The notes beneath the pieces are model-generated. The model did not search any database. It was not told the origin of the DNA and saw nothing but the letters and a program-made list of their open reading frames with translations. From Lutibacillus sp052034115 (GTDB taxonomy: Bacteria > Actinomycetota > Actinomycetes > Actinomycetales > Dermatophilaceae): a DNA stretch of 64,000 nucleotides. Location of the stretch: positions 1 through 64,000 of the forward strand of contig JBPOIZ010000030.1 of NCBI GenBank assembly GCA_052034115.1, read 5' to 3'. This document shows, in pieces, positions 42,237 to 51,234 of the stretch (positions are counted from its first letter, which is position 1; every line of letters begins with the position of its first letter). The position numbers were made by a program, and so were the translations under genes.

Positions 42237-43331
42237 ATGACCGACCACACGACCCACGCCGAGGTGACTCCCGTCGGCGCGCCGGGGCTGCCCGAGCGGT
42301 TCGAGGACCCAGGACTGCCCCCGCATGTCCCGAGGCTCGCCGACACCGATCCCTCGGCGGCGGCCCGGGCTGAGAAGCAGGTCGCCATCATGTTCGGTGT
42401 CTCGATGGTGGGCACCTTGGGCTTCATCCTGGTCTACTTCCTCGTGGACGACCGGGCGACCTTGTTCTTCCCCGGCATCGGCACGACGAACGCCTCACAC
42501 CTGCTGCTCGGCGCGATGATGGCGCTGAGCCTGCTCGGCATCGGCCTCGGCGCCGTCCACTGGGCCAAGACGCTCATGCCCGATCACGAGGTGGTCGAGG
42601 AACGGCACACCCTACGCAGCGACGACGACGCCCGTGCGGCGGCCGTGGCGACCGTCCTCGAGGGCGGCGACGCTGCACAGCTGCCGCGACGCAACCTCAT
42701 CAAGTACTCCCTGGGTGGGGCACTGGGCCTGTTCGCCCTGCCGTTCGTCGTCCAGGTCGCCGGCTCGCTCGGCCCGCTCCCCAAGGACGAGTTGTCCCGC
42801 ACGATCTGGGACATCCCCACCGAGGGCCCGCGCGCCGGCAAGCCGATCCGCCTCATGCGCGACCCCCAGATGACCCCCATCAAGGCCGACGAGGTCACCG
42901 TCGGGTCGGTCTTCCACGTCCTGCCCGAGAGCATGCACTGGCTCGAGGAGGACAACGTCGCCGCGGGCCGGGCCGAGTGGAAGGGCGTTCTCGAGGCGAA
43001 GGCGAAGGCGGCCGTCATCCTCATGCGGCTCGACCCGTCCTCGTTCGTGTCGACCAAGGCACGCGACTGGGGCTACGAAGGCATCGTGGCCTACTCCAAG
43101 ATCTGCACGCACGTGGGCTGCCCGGTCGGACTCTACGAACAGCAGACGCACCACCTGCTGTGCCCCTGCCACCAGTCGACGTTCGACGTCACGGAGGACT
43201 GCAAGGTCATCTTCGGTCCTGCCAAACGTGCGTTGCCGCAGTTGAAGATCATCGTCGATGATGAGGGATACCTCGTCGCACCCGAGGGCTTCCATGAGGC
43301 CGTCGGCCCGAGCTTCTGGGAGCGTGGATGA
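42237..43331 (+). CDS. qcrA: Cytochrome bcc complex Rieske iron-sulfur subunit
   Basis: 364 residues. The N-terminal half has two or three membrane helices (about residues 49-70, 80-105 and 155-180), the expanded actinobacterial form. The 2Fe-2S ligands are CTHVGC and CPCHQS near residues 290-310, with the intervening hydrophobic loop. LSRTIWDIPTEGP precedes the soluble domain. A basic stretch ahead of the third helix (LPRRNLIKYSLGGALGL) could act as a Tat-type signal. It moves electrons from menaquinol to cytochrome c. Its stop overlaps qcrB as ATGA. Confidence 0.95.
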   Translation: MTDHTTHAEVTPVGAPGLPERFEDPGLPPHVPRLADTDPSAAARAEKQVAIMFGVSMVGTLGFILVYFLVDDRATLFFPGIGTTNASHLLLGAMMALSLLGIGLGAVHWAKTLMPDHEVVEERHTLRSDDDARAAAVATVLEGGDAAQLPRRNLIKYSLGGALGLFALPFVVQVAGSLGPLPKDELSRTIWDIPTEGPRAGKPIRLMRDPQMTPIKADEVTVGSVFHVLPESMHWLEEDNVAAGRAEWKGVLEAKAKAAVILMRLDPSSFVSTKARDWGYEGIVAYSKICTHVGCPVGLYEQQTHHLLCPCHQSTFDVTEDCKVIFGPAKRALPQLKIIVDDEGYLVAPEGFHEAVGPSFWERG

Positions 43332-45046
43332 GCACCTCAGCAGCCCCACGCGGCGCCGCAGCACTGCGCGCCGACGACACCGACCCCCGCGAGGTGGGGC
43401 CGGGTATGCGCAAACTGGGCGGCGTGGCCGGCTGGCTGGACGACCGCACCGGTGCCGCCAAGCCGATGAGCCACATGCTCAAGAAGGTCTTCCCGGACCA
43501 CTGGTCGTTCATGCTCGGTGAAGTCGCGATGTACTCGATGATCATCTGCCTGCTCACCGGCGTCTTTCTGACCTTCTGGTTCGTGCCGAGCATGGGCGAG
43601 GTCCCGTATGACGGGTCCTACCTGCCGCTGCAGGGCCAGGGCATGTCGGAGGCCTACGCCACGACGTTGAACATCTCCTTCGACATCCGCGGTGGGCTGC
43701 TCATCCGGCAGATCCACCACTGGGCCGCGCTGATGTTCGTCGTGGCCGTCATGGTCCACATGTTCCGGGTGTTCTTCACCGGCGCCTTCCGCAAGCCGCG
43801 TGAGATCAACTGGGTCATCGGCACCGTGTTGTCGCTGCTGGCGATCGTCGAGGGCTTCGCCGGCTACTCGCTGCCGGACGACCTGCTCTCCGGCACCGGC
43901 ATCCGCGCTGCCGAGGGGTTCATGAGGTCGATCCCGGTCCTGGGTTCGTACGTCTCGTACTTCCTCTTCGGCGGTGCGTTCCCGGGTGAGGCGATCATCC
44001 CGCGGTTCTACACCGCCCACGTCCTGCTCATCCCGGGCATCATGATCGCGCTCTTCACGGCGCACATCCTGCTCGTCATGGTGCACAAGCACACCCAGTA
44101 CCCCGGGCCGGGGCGGACGAACACCAACGTGGTCGGCTTCCCGCTCATGCCGGTCTACATGGCCAAGGCCGGCGGCTTCTTCTTCGTCGTCTTCGGGCTG
44201 ATCGCGCTGATCTCGGCGTTCTTCACGATCAACCCGATCTGGGCCTACGGTCCCTACGACCCCTCCCCCGTCACCGCGGGCTCCCAGCCGGACTGGTACA
44301 TGCTGTTCGCCGACGGCGGTCTGCGATTGTTGCCGGGCACCATTGAGTTCACCGCGCTCGGCTACACCCTCAGCCTCAACGTGGCGATCGGTGCCCTTGG
44401 CCTGATCCCGCTGGTGTACGGCGCCATCGGCGCCTACCCGTTCATCGAAGCCTGGGTGACCGGGGACAAGCGTGAGCACCACCTGCTCGACCGCCCCCGC
44501 AACAACCCGGTCCGCACCGGCATCGGTATGGCGTTCATCGCGTTCTACACCGTGCTCGCGCTCGCCGGCGTCAACGACATCCTGGCGATCAAGCTGCACC
44601 TGTCGATCAACGACATCACCACGGTGCTGCAGTTCGCGATCTTCCTGCTGCCCCCGTTGGTCTTCTGGATCACCAAGCGGGTCTGCCTGTCCCTGCAGCG
44701 CGCGGACCGCAACCTGGTGCTGCACGGGCGCGAGACCGGGAACATCTACCGGTCGGCGGAAGGCGAGTTCAGCGAGATCCACGAGCCGCTCGACCCGTAC
44801 TCGCGGTGGCGACTGGTGCAGCACGAGTCGGCGGAGCCGCTCGCGTTGGGCGCGGGCACCGACGCCAACGGTGTGGCCAGCCCGACGTCGAAGAAGGACC
44901 AGCGCCGCGTCAAGTGGTCGAAGTTCTACTTCGGTGACCGCGTCGCCCCCGTCACTCCGGCCGAGCTCGCAGCGGCCCACCATCACGGGGAACACGAGGC
45001 GATCGAGTCAGCAGAGCACAGTCCCGCAGACGATGCGGCCCGCTGA
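43328..45046 (+). CDS. qcrB: Cytochrome bcc complex cytochrome b subunit
   Basis: 572 residues. Helix B holds QIHHWAALMFV and helix D AHILLVMVHKHTQYPG, which supply the bis-His haem b ligands. The quinol-site PEWY-like segment appears as QPDWYMLFADG. The protein has eight core helices and a long hydrophilic C-terminus after residue 450, as in mycobacterial QcrB. It oxidises menaquinol at Qo. ATGA overlap with qcrA ties the two. A likely terminator follows at 45072. Confidence 0.95.
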   Translation: MSTSAAPRGAAALRADDTDPREVGPGMRKLGGVAGWLDDRTGAAKPMSHMLKKVFPDHWSFMLGEVAMYSMIICLLTGVFLTFWFVPSMGEVPYDGSYLPLQGQGMSEAYATTLNISFDIRGGLLIRQIHHWAALMFVVAVMVHMFRVFFTGAFRKPREINWVIGTVLSLLAIVEGFAGYSLPDDLLSGTGIRAAEGFMRSIPVLGSYVSYFLFGGAFPGEAIIPRFYTAHVLLIPGIMIALFTAHILLVMVHKHTQYPGPGRTNTNVVGFPLMPVYMAKAGGFFFVVFGLIALISAFFTINPIWAYGPYDPSPVTAGSQPDWYMLFADGGLRLLPGTIEFTALGYTLSLNVAIGALGLIPLVYGAIGAYPFIEAWVTGDKREHHLLDRPRNNPVRTGIGMAFIAFYTVLALAGVNDILAIKLHLSINDITTVLQFAIFLLPPLVFWITKRVCLSLQRADRNLVLHGRETGNIYRSAEGEFSEIHEPLDPYSRWRLVQHESAEPLALGAGTDANGVASPTSKKDQRRVKWSKFYFGDRVAPVTPAELAAAHHHGEHEAIESAEHSPADDAAR

Positions 45047-45071
45047 TCGGACGCATCACCGTCTAGGCCGC

Positions 45072-45105
45072 AGGGCCGCTCGGACCGCATGGTCCGGGCG
45101 GCCCT
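45072..45105. terminator. Hairpin after qcrB
   Basis: AGGGCCGCTCGGACC (45072-45086) pairs with 45091-45105 over a GCAT loop, 15 bp with one G-U wobble, 26 bp after the qcrB stop. No U-run follows, but the stem is very stable and lies between convergent genes. Confidence 0.6.
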
Positions 45106-45124
45106 CGCCTTCCCCTCCGGTGCG

Positions 45125-45907
45125 CTACTGGATCCCCTGATCCAGCACGGCCTGGAACTCGGCGAGCACCGCGGCGTCACCGGATCGGGCCACTCCCCGA
45201 TCCGCCCGGGTCCACACCAGCAGGTCCAGATCCTGCACTGCAGCCCGGACCGAGGCGGCGGGGTCACCGACCGACACCCGAACGCAGGTGGGGATGTTGT
45301 CGAAGGTCTGCCCCCATGCCTGGCCCGACCAGCGCCGCGTCTGCAGCAGCCACCGCTGCCCGGTGTCCTCCGCGAGCAGCTCGAGCACACCCGTGGCACG
45401 GCTCTCGGCGTCCGGTGGCGCCCAGGCCCACATGACGTCGAGAACGTGGTCGACCCCCTCAGCTGCGACCTCGGGCGCAATCGGGCCGATCTCGGTGCCG
45501 GCGGTGAGCTCCGCGTCAACGCGATGCATCGTCGCCTCATGGGTCTGCATGCGCCATGTGAAGCCCACGCTCTGATCCGGCGGGAACCAGCTCCACGCGG
45601 GCTCTGCCGGGTCTCGTGCCACCAGCGCCGCCAGCAGGTCGGTGGTGGCGCACGCGCGGGCCCTCAGGAGCCCCGCCACATCGTCCGGCGGTGGCGTCCG
45701 GTTTCGCTGGAGGTCCTCGACGCCGTCGGCGTCCAGGTGGTCGCCGATCACCGCCGCCCAGAACTCGTGGACCTCAATGAGGTGCTTGAGGAGGTCATGC
45801 GCGGTCCACCCCGGGCAGGTGGGCACGGGTGCCTGTGGGGCCACCGCCGCCAACACGGCGGCGAATCGGGCCGCCTCTGCGTCAATATGCTGGTGTCTAT
45901 CGATCAT
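45125..45907 (-). CDS. Maleylpyruvate isomerase-family mycothiol-dependent enzyme
   Basis: 260 residues. CPGWTAHDLLKHLIEVHEFW near residues 31-50 is the DinB/MDMPI four-helix-bundle start with its metal His, and MQTHEATMHRVDAE holds two further His ligands. The C-terminal part (GVLELLAEDTGQRW onwards) is the small MDMPI C domain. These metal-dependent thiol transferases use mycothiol; the substrate is unknown. It is convergent with qcrB. Confidence 0.85.
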   Translation of the reverse strand: MIDRHQHIDAEAARFAAVLAAVAPQAPVPTCPGWTAHDLLKHLIEVHEFWAAVIGDHLDADGVEDLQRNRTPPPDDVAGLLRARACATTDLLAALVARDPAEPAWSWFPPDQSVGFTWRMQTHEATMHRVDAELTAGTEIGPIAPEVAAEGVDHVLDVMWAWAPPDAESRATGVLELLAEDTGQRWLLQTRRWSGQAWGQTFDNIPTCVRVSVGDPAASVRAAVQDLDLLVWTRADRGVARSGDAAVLAEFQAVLDQGIQ

Positions 45908-45965
45908 CCGGCCACACTAGACGGGTCGGCCGACACCGTCGCTCGCGCCGGGGAAGGGCTGACCC

Positions 45966-46325
45966 ATGACGCCCCGTGGGGTTCGGATGTCCCGAGCCGA
46001 GTTCGAGGCTGCCGTCGATGAGGCTCTGGCGCTCATCCCCTCGGCACTGCTCGACCAGGTCGACAACGTGGCCATCCTCATCGAGGGCGAGCCGCCCGCG
46101 GACGAACCAGACCTCCTGGGGCTCTACGAGGGCGTTCCGCTGACCGAGCGCGACGGATGGGGACTGGACCTGCCTGACCGGATCACGCTCTTCCAGGGGC
46201 CCCTGGAACGCTGCTGTGCGGACCTCGACGAGTTGCGAGACGAGATCGCGGTCACCGTTGTCCACGAGATCGCCCACTACTTCGGGATCGACGACGAGCG
46301 ACTGCACCAGCTCGGCTGGGGCTGA
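45966..46325 (+). CDS. Minimal zincin-like metallopeptidase family protein
   Basis: 119 residues; ATG at 45966, with ATG at 45987 as an alternative. SRAEFEAAVDEALALIP and NVAILIEGEPP at the N-terminus and AVTVVHEIAHYFGIDDERL at the C-terminus define the short actinobacterial/proteobacterial family with HExxH. The substrate is unknown. It is convergent with ctaF, with a clear hairpin between. Confidence 0.85.
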   Translation: MTPRGVRMSRAEFEAAVDEALALIPSALLDQVDNVAILIEGEPPADEPDLLGLYEGVPLTERDGWGLDLPDRITLFQGPLERCCADLDELRDEIAVTVVHEIAHYFGIDDERLHQLGWG

Positions 46326-46343
46326 ACACCTCTGGACCATGCC

Positions 46344-46377
46344 AAAGGGCCACCGCCGTGATGGCGATGGCCCTTTT
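46344..46377. terminator. Bidirectional intrinsic terminator between zincin gene and ctaF
   Basis: AAAGGGCCACCGCC (46344-46357) pairs with GGCGATGGCCCTTT (46363-46376) over a 5-base loop, 14 bp with one mismatch. Both arms are A/T-ended, giving TTTT on each strand. It is the best rho-independent terminator in the window. Confidence 0.8.
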
Positions 46378-46396
46378 CACGGGTGGGCGCGGCGGC

Positions 46397-46798
46397 CTAC
46401 TGGGCGTACTCGCCGTGGTAGTACTGGAAGACCCAGCCGACCAACGAGAGCACCAGCAAGAAGATGCCGATGATGGCGAGCCACCAGCCGACCGCCAGGC
46501 CCCCGAAGGTGACCGACATGGCGAACCCGGCGGCCAGCGGCCACCAGGAGTTGGGGCTGAAGTTGCCGTAGTCGCCCTCGGCGTCCGCCTGGACGGCGTC
46601 CGGGTTGTCCTCCGGACGCAGCGGCAGCTTCTTGCCGGTGTGCTGCAGGTAGAACCACACCAGCGCAGCAAGCATCGCCGTGAGGAACAAAGCGGTCGGA
46701 CCGAGCAGTTCCTTCCACTGCGTCAGCCAGCCATAGAACGGCGCGAAGAAGATGAAGAAGGCGAAGAGGAACAGGAAGATCTTGCTCTCGGTCTTCAC
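46397..46798 (-). CDS. ctaF: Cytochrome c oxidase subunit IV (actinobacterial type)
   Basis: 133 residues from a GTG at 46798. Four membrane helices (FLFLFAFFIFFAPFYGW, ALFLTAMLAALVWFYL, then two in the last 60 residues) with GDYGNFSPNSWWPLAAG between. The C-terminus WVFQYYHGEYAQ is diagnostic of CtaF. It is a structural subunit of the aa3 oxidase. Overlap with the ctaD stop (GTGA) shows coupling. Confidence 0.93.
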   Translation of the reverse strand: MKTESKIFLFLFAFFIFFAPFYGWLTQWKELLGPTALFLTAMLAALVWFYLQHTGKKLPLRPEDNPDAVQADAEGDYGNFSPNSWWPLAAGFAMSVTFGGLAVGWWLAIIGIFLLVLSLVGWVFQYYHGEYAQ

Positions 46799-48513
46799 TG
46801 TCCGGCTCCCTTGCCCTTGATCTTGGTGACGACGGCCTGGTCTGCCACCGCCGTGTGTGCTGCGGCAGTGGGGTGGTGCAGGTCGAAGGCCGGGCGCTCG
46901 GACCGGATCGGCGGGATCGAGGCGAAGTTGTGCCGCGGCGGCGGACACGACGTCGCCCACTCCAGCGAGGCGCCGTAGCCCCACGGGTCGTCGGACTCCA
47001 CCAACGGGGCGGTCCGCCAGGTCTTCCAGACGTTGTAGATGAAGGGGAGCATCGACACCGCCAGGATCACGGAACCGGCCGTGCTGACCCGGTTGGCGAT
47101 GGTGAAGCCCTCTTCGGGCAGGTAGTCCACATAGCGCCGCGTCATACCCCACACACCCAGCCAGTGCTGGATGAGGAAGGTGGTGTGGAAACCGAAGAAG
47201 AGCAGCCAGAAGTGGATCTTGCCAAGCTTTTCGTCGAGCATCCGCCCGGTGAGTTTCGGCCACCAGAAGTAGTAACCGGCGAACATCGCGAACGTCACGG
47301 TGCCGAACACCGTGTAGTGGAAGTGGGCCACCACGAAGTAGTTGTCGGAGAGGTGGAAGTCGAGTGCCGGCGTCGCCAGCATGACACCGGTCAGGCCGCC
47401 GAAGAGGAACGTGAAGATGAAGCCAAGGGTCCACACCATCGGTGTCTCGAAACTGAGCGAACCACCCCACATGGTGCCGATCCAGTTGAAGAACTTCACC
47501 CCGGTCGGAACCGCGATGAGCATCGTCATGATCGCGAAGAACGGCAACAGTACCTGGCCGGTGACGTACATGTGGTGGGCCCACACGGCCGAGGAGAGGG
47601 CCGCAATGGCGATCGTGGCACCGACCAGCGTCTTGTAGCCGAAGATCGGCTTGCGCGAGAAGACCGGCACGACCTCGCTGGTGATGCCGAAGAACGGCAG
47701 CGCCAGGATGTAGACCTCCGGGTGCCCGAAGAACCAGAACATGTGCTGCCACAGCATCGCGCCACCGTTGGAGGCGTCGAACAGGTGCGTGCCGAACTTG
47801 CGGTCCGCGCCCAGACCGAGCAGCGCCGCGGCCAGGACCGGGAAGACGATGAGCACCAGGATGGACGTGATGAGGATGGTCCAGGTGAACACCGGCATCC
47901 GGAACATCGTCATACCGGGCGCGCGCATGCAGATGATCGTCGTGATGAAGTTGACCGCCCCAAGGATGGTCGCAACGCCACCGACGGCCAGACCGAAGAC
48001 CCACAGGTCACCGCCGATGCCCGGGGTGTACGTGTCGTCAGACAGCGGGGTGTAGGCGAACCAGCCGAACGACGCCGCACCGGAGGGGGCCAGGAAACCG
48101 GCGCCCGCGACCAGGCCGCTGAACAGGTAGAGCCAGTAGGACAGCATGTTCAGCCGCGGGAACGCCACGTCGGGCGCACCGATCTGCAACGGCATGATCG
48201 CGTTGGCGAACCCGGAGAACAGCGGGGTGGCGAAGAGCAGCAGCATGATCGTGCCGTGCATGGTGAACAGGGCGTTGTACTGCTCCGGGTTGTCCACCAC
48301 CTGCAGACCCGGCTCGGACAGCTCGGCGCGGATGACCAGCGCCATGACGCCGCCGAGGAGGAACCAGATGAACGACGTGATGAAGTAGAGGTTGCCGATC
48401 TTCTTGTGGTCGGTGGTCGTCACCCAGTTCAGCACCACCTGGCCAGGGGCCAGCTTGGCCTTCCCCGAAGCCGACACCGGGCGGTACTCCATGGTGGGGT
48501 TGGTCGCGGTCAT
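46795..48513 (-). CDS. ctaD: Cytochrome c oxidase subunit I (aa3)
   Basis: 572 residues with twelve helices. The binuclear centre is formed by the WFFGHPEVYILALP helix VI (CuB His and the cross-linked Tyr) and the AHHMYVTG segment. HFHYTVFGTVTFAMF carries the haem a and a3 histidines, and the D-channel region is also intact. It reduces O2 and pumps protons. In M. tuberculosis ctaD is elsewhere; here it sits between ctaC and ctaF, with overlaps on both sides. Confidence 0.97.
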   Translation of the reverse strand: MTATNPTMEYRPVSASGKAKLAPGQVVLNWVTTTDHKKIGNLYFITSFIWFLLGGVMALVIRAELSEPGLQVVDNPEQYNALFTMHGTIMLLLFATPLFSGFANAIMPLQIGAPDVAFPRLNMLSYWLYLFSGLVAGAGFLAPSGAASFGWFAYTPLSDDTYTPGIGGDLWVFGLAVGGVATILGAVNFITTIICMRAPGMTMFRMPVFTWTILITSILVLIVFPVLAAALLGLGADRKFGTHLFDASNGGAMLWQHMFWFFGHPEVYILALPFFGITSEVVPVFSRKPIFGYKTLVGATIAIAALSSAVWAHHMYVTGQVLLPFFAIMTMLIAVPTGVKFFNWIGTMWGGSLSFETPMVWTLGFIFTFLFGGLTGVMLATPALDFHLSDNYFVVAHFHYTVFGTVTFAMFAGYYFWWPKLTGRMLDEKLGKIHFWLLFFGFHTTFLIQHWLGVWGMTRRYVDYLPEEGFTIANRVSTAGSVILAVSMLPFIYNVWKTWRTAPLVESDDPWGYGASLEWATSCPPPRHNFASIPPIRSERPAFDLHHPTAAAHTAVADQAVVTKIKGKGAGQ

Positions 48514-49412
48514 GAGGCGCTCCCGTTGGGGGTCGGAAGGAGCTTCTCGTCACCGGGGACGAGCTGCTCGGGGCTGTCTTGGACGGAAAGCTGTCCGACC
48601 TGACCGGCGGACTTGAGGCGGGCCATCTCTGCGTCGTACTCGGCCTGCGGGACGACCTTGACCTTGAAGAGCATGTAGGCGTGGTAGGCACCGCACAACT
48701 CGGCGCACTTGCCCTGGAACTCCCCTACCTGGGTCGGGGTGATCTGCAACGTGTTCGTCTTGCCCGGGATCATGTCCAACTTCTGGAGGAACACCGGGAC
48801 CCAGAACGAGTGGATGACGTCACGCGAGTTGAGGGTGAACTCGACCCGCTTCCCGACCGGCAGGTAGAGGACCGGCTGCGGCGCGCCGGTGCCGTCGGTG
48901 TTGATCTCGGTGTGGACACCGGTCTCGTAGACACCCGAGTCGACGTAGTTGAAGTCCCAGCTCCAGCGCTTCGCGACGACGTTGATCTGGACATCCGGCT
49001 TCTTCGAGACATCGAGCAGGGCGCTCTCGTCACGGGCCGTGTAGTAGAAGAGCACCCCGACCATGAGGATCGGGATGACGGTGAACATGACCTCGATGGG
49101 CACGTTGTACTTCACCTGCGGAGGCAAGGCCGCGTCGTCCGAGCGCCGACGGAACCGGATCATCGCGTAGATGAGCAGGCCCGCCACGATGGCCCCGACA
49201 CCGAGCGCGGCGATCCAGGTGCCGTTCCAGAGCGTGATGACTCGGGCGGTCTCGCTGGTGAACTGCGCGTCACCCTCGGCCTTCGGCAGGTAGCCGCTGC
49301 TCACTCCGCTGCAAGCGCTGAGGACCAGAAGGCCCACGGTCGAGGCGGCGAGGAGGAGACGTCGGACCCACCGAGGGGTCGGCGTGTCGGCATGCGGTCG
49401 CAACGGAGGCAC
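48510..49412 (-). CDS. ctaC: Cytochrome c oxidase subunit II (aa3)
   Basis: 300 residues from a GTG at 49412; a TTG at 49403 has better spacing to GAAAGG and may be the real start. A lipobox LSAC (about residue 34) marks a lipoprotein. Two helices follow, then the cupredoxin domain with CuA ligands CAELCGAYHAYM and the upstream His in VIHSFWVP. It takes electrons from QcrC. It leads the ctaC-ctaD-ctaF operon. Confidence 0.95.
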   Translation of the reverse strand: MPPLRPHADTPTPRWVRRLLLAASTVGLLVLSACSGVSSGYLPKAEGDAQFTSETARVITLWNGTWIAALGVGAIVAGLLIYAMIRFRRRSDDAALPPQVKYNVPIEVMFTVIPILMVGVLFYYTARDESALLDVSKKPDVQINVVAKRWSWDFNYVDSGVYETGVHTEINTDGTGAPQPVLYLPVGKRVEFTLNSRDVIHSFWVPVFLQKLDMIPGKTNTLQITPTQVGEFQGKCAELCGAYHAYMLFKVKVVPQAEYDAEMARLKSAGQVGQLSVQDSPEQLVPGDEKLLPTPNGSAS

Positions 49413-49483
49413 CTTTCATGGCTCGTCCACTGTCGAGCACACCCTACTGCACACAGTGCCCCCCGCACGCCCCCTCACAGTTG

Positions 49484-49498
49484 TCGTGTCTCACACGA
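49484..49498. promoter_or_regulatory. 15-bp palindrome upstream of ctaCDF
   Basis: TCGTGT-CTC-ACACGA, perfect 6-bp arms around three bases, about 72 bp upstream of the ctaC start, in the 129-bp gap to aat. Position suits an operator; no regulator is identified. Confidence 0.3.
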
Positions 49499-49541
49499 GA
49501 TGTGCTGGTGGGAGCCCTATTCGGCCCGCTACAAGGGGTGG

Positions 49542-50207
49542 CTACCACCCAGGCGGAAGGGGGGCCTGAACGGCGGTTTCGAGACGCTGAAGGTATGCCG
49601 CCCGGGGTATCTCCACAGCGCCCAACCGGGCCAGGTGGGGCGTGGACCACTGCACGTCGAGCAGCCTGCGCTGGTCACCGTCGCTACGGAGTCGGTCGAC
49701 GAGGGCCACCAGGGCGACCTTCGAGGCGTCGCGGCGACGATGGAACATCGACTCGCCGGCGAACAGGCCTCCGACGGCCACGCCATACAGTCCTCCCGCC
49801 AGACCCCGCGCATCCCAGACCTCGACGGAGTGCACCCATCCGAGCTGCGCCAGCTGCAGGTAGGCCTCGGTGACCTCGGGGGTGATCCACCGACCCTCCC
49901 GCTGCGGGTCGGCGCACCCCTCGATGACCGCCGGCACGTCCTGGTCGAACGTGACGTCATACCGGCGGCACGCCTGTCGCAGTGATCGGGACACTCGCAG
50001 TCCGTCCAACGGCAGCACCCCCCGAGGCTCCGGGGACCACCACCCCACAGGGGGCCCTCCGTCGGCCCCGATCCCCATCGGGAAGACCCCGGCGACATAG
50101 GCTTCGAGCAGGGCACCCGGGGTCAGGTCGGCACCGATCCCCACCAGGTCGTCGGCGTCATCGGCAACGTCGAAGACGTATCCGGGCAACGGGGGCACGA
50201 TGGGCAC
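49542..50207 (-). CDS. aat: Leucyl/phenylalanyl-tRNA-protein transferase
   Basis: 221 residues from a GTG at 50207. LVGIGADLTPGALLEAYVAGVFPM, WWSPEPRGVLPLD and WVHSVEVWDARGLAGGLYGVAVGGLFAGESMF are the successive family signatures. It adds Leu or Phe to N-terminal Lys/Arg, marking proteins for ClpS-ClpAP. Its promoter may be in the 15-bp or upstream PfkB transcript. It is convergent with nothing but precedes ctaC on the same strand. Confidence 0.93.
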   Translation of the reverse strand: MPIVPPLPGYVFDVADDADDLVGIGADLTPGALLEAYVAGVFPMGIGADGGPPVGWWSPEPRGVLPLDGLRVSRSLRQACRRYDVTFDQDVPAVIEGCADPQREGRWITPEVTEAYLQLAQLGWVHSVEVWDARGLAGGLYGVAVGGLFAGESMFHRRRDASKVALVALVDRLRSDGDQRRLLDVQWSTPHLARLGAVEIPRAAYLQRLETAVQAPLPPGW

Positions 50208-50222
50208 GACGGGTGCTCCGGG

Positions 50223-51212
50223 CTAGGGATGCGGGCAGCGGACCCGTTCACCGATGGCCGCCGCGCTGTCCGCGCCGTAGGACTCGTCGATCCGGTCGAT
50301 GAAGCGGCGGTTGCTCAGGCGATACTCCTGCGTGCCGACCGTCTCCAGGACGTGAATGGCGAGCATCGACCCGACCTGGGCGCTGTGCACATAGTCGAGC
50401 CCGGCCACCACACCGGTGAGGAAGCCGGCCCGGAAGGCATCACCGACGCCCGTCGGGTCCACCTTCGGCGCCCGGGACTTGGCCACCGGGACGAAGATCT
50501 CGGGCTCGTCGGCGCGGCGGACCCGCACGCCATCACCGCCCAGGGTGGTGACCTGGACGCCCACGTGTCGCACGATCTCGGTCTCGTCCCAGCCGGTCTT
50601 CTGGGTGATCAGGTGCGACTCGTACTCGTTGGTGAACAAGTAGGCCGCTCCGTCGATGAGTCGCTTGATCGGCTCGCCGTCCATCCGAGCCAGCTGCTGG
50701 CTGGGGTCGGCCGCGAACGGGATGACCCGGGTGCGGCATTCATCGGTGTGCCGCAACATCGCCTCGGGGTCGTTGGGGCCGATGAGCACGAGGTCCAGGC
50801 CCCCGACCCGGTCGGCGATCGGCTGCAGCTCGATCTGGCGGGCCTCGGCCATGGCGCCGGTATAGAAGGTGGCGATCTGAGCCATCTCGGTGTCCGTGGT
50901 GCAGACGAACCGGGCCGTGTGCTGGGTCCCGGACACCCGGACTGAGTCACAGTCCACGCCGTGCCGCTCCAACCACGAGCGGTAGTCGACGAAATCCTCC
51001 CCGACGGCACCGACGAGCACCGGGCGCTGACCGAGGTTCGCCATACCGAAGGAGATGTTCGCTGCGACACCGCCACGACGGACTTGGAGGTTGTCGGCCA
51101 AGAAGGACAGCGAGATCTTGCTCAGCTGATCAACGACCAAGGAGTCGGCGAACCGACCCGGGAAGGTCATCAGGTGGTCGGTGGCAATGGATCCGGTAAC
51201 CGCGATGCGCAC
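50223..51212 (-). CDS. PfkB-family carbohydrate/nucleoside kinase (CbhK/AdoK-like)
   Basis: 329 residues from a GTG at 51212. RRGGVAANISFGMANLG near residue 45-60 is the sugar-binding glycine pair, and VDPTGVGDAFRAGFLTGV near 245 is the anion-hole/catalytic Asp motif. Close relatives are adenosine kinase (Rv2202c) or carbohydrate kinase CbhK. It ends 15 bp before aat on the same strand, so both may be co-transcribed. Confidence 0.88.
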   Translation of the reverse strand: MRIAVTGSIATDHLMTFPGRFADSLVVDQLSKISLSFLADNLQVRRGGVAANISFGMANLGQRPVLVGAVGEDFVDYRSWLERHGVDCDSVRVSGTQHTARFVCTTDTEMAQIATFYTGAMAEARQIELQPIADRVGGLDLVLIGPNDPEAMLRHTDECRTRVIPFAADPSQQLARMDGEPIKRLIDGAAYLFTNEYESHLITQKTGWDETEIVRHVGVQVTTLGGDGVRVRRADEPEIFVPVAKSRAPKVDPTGVGDAFRAGFLTGVVAGLDYVHSAQVGSMLAIHVLETVGTQEYRLSNRRFIDRIDESYGADSAAAIGERVRCPHP

Positions 51213-51234
51213 CCTGGCACCCTAGCGGCTCGGG

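Noticed and set aside
43337..44995. Open frame antisense to qcrB
   Set aside because: Composition artefact; dominated by Asp/Glu/Arg and His runs from reversed hydrophobic codons.
46855..48603. Open frame antisense to ctaD
   Set aside because: Same artefact; ctaD is unmistakable.
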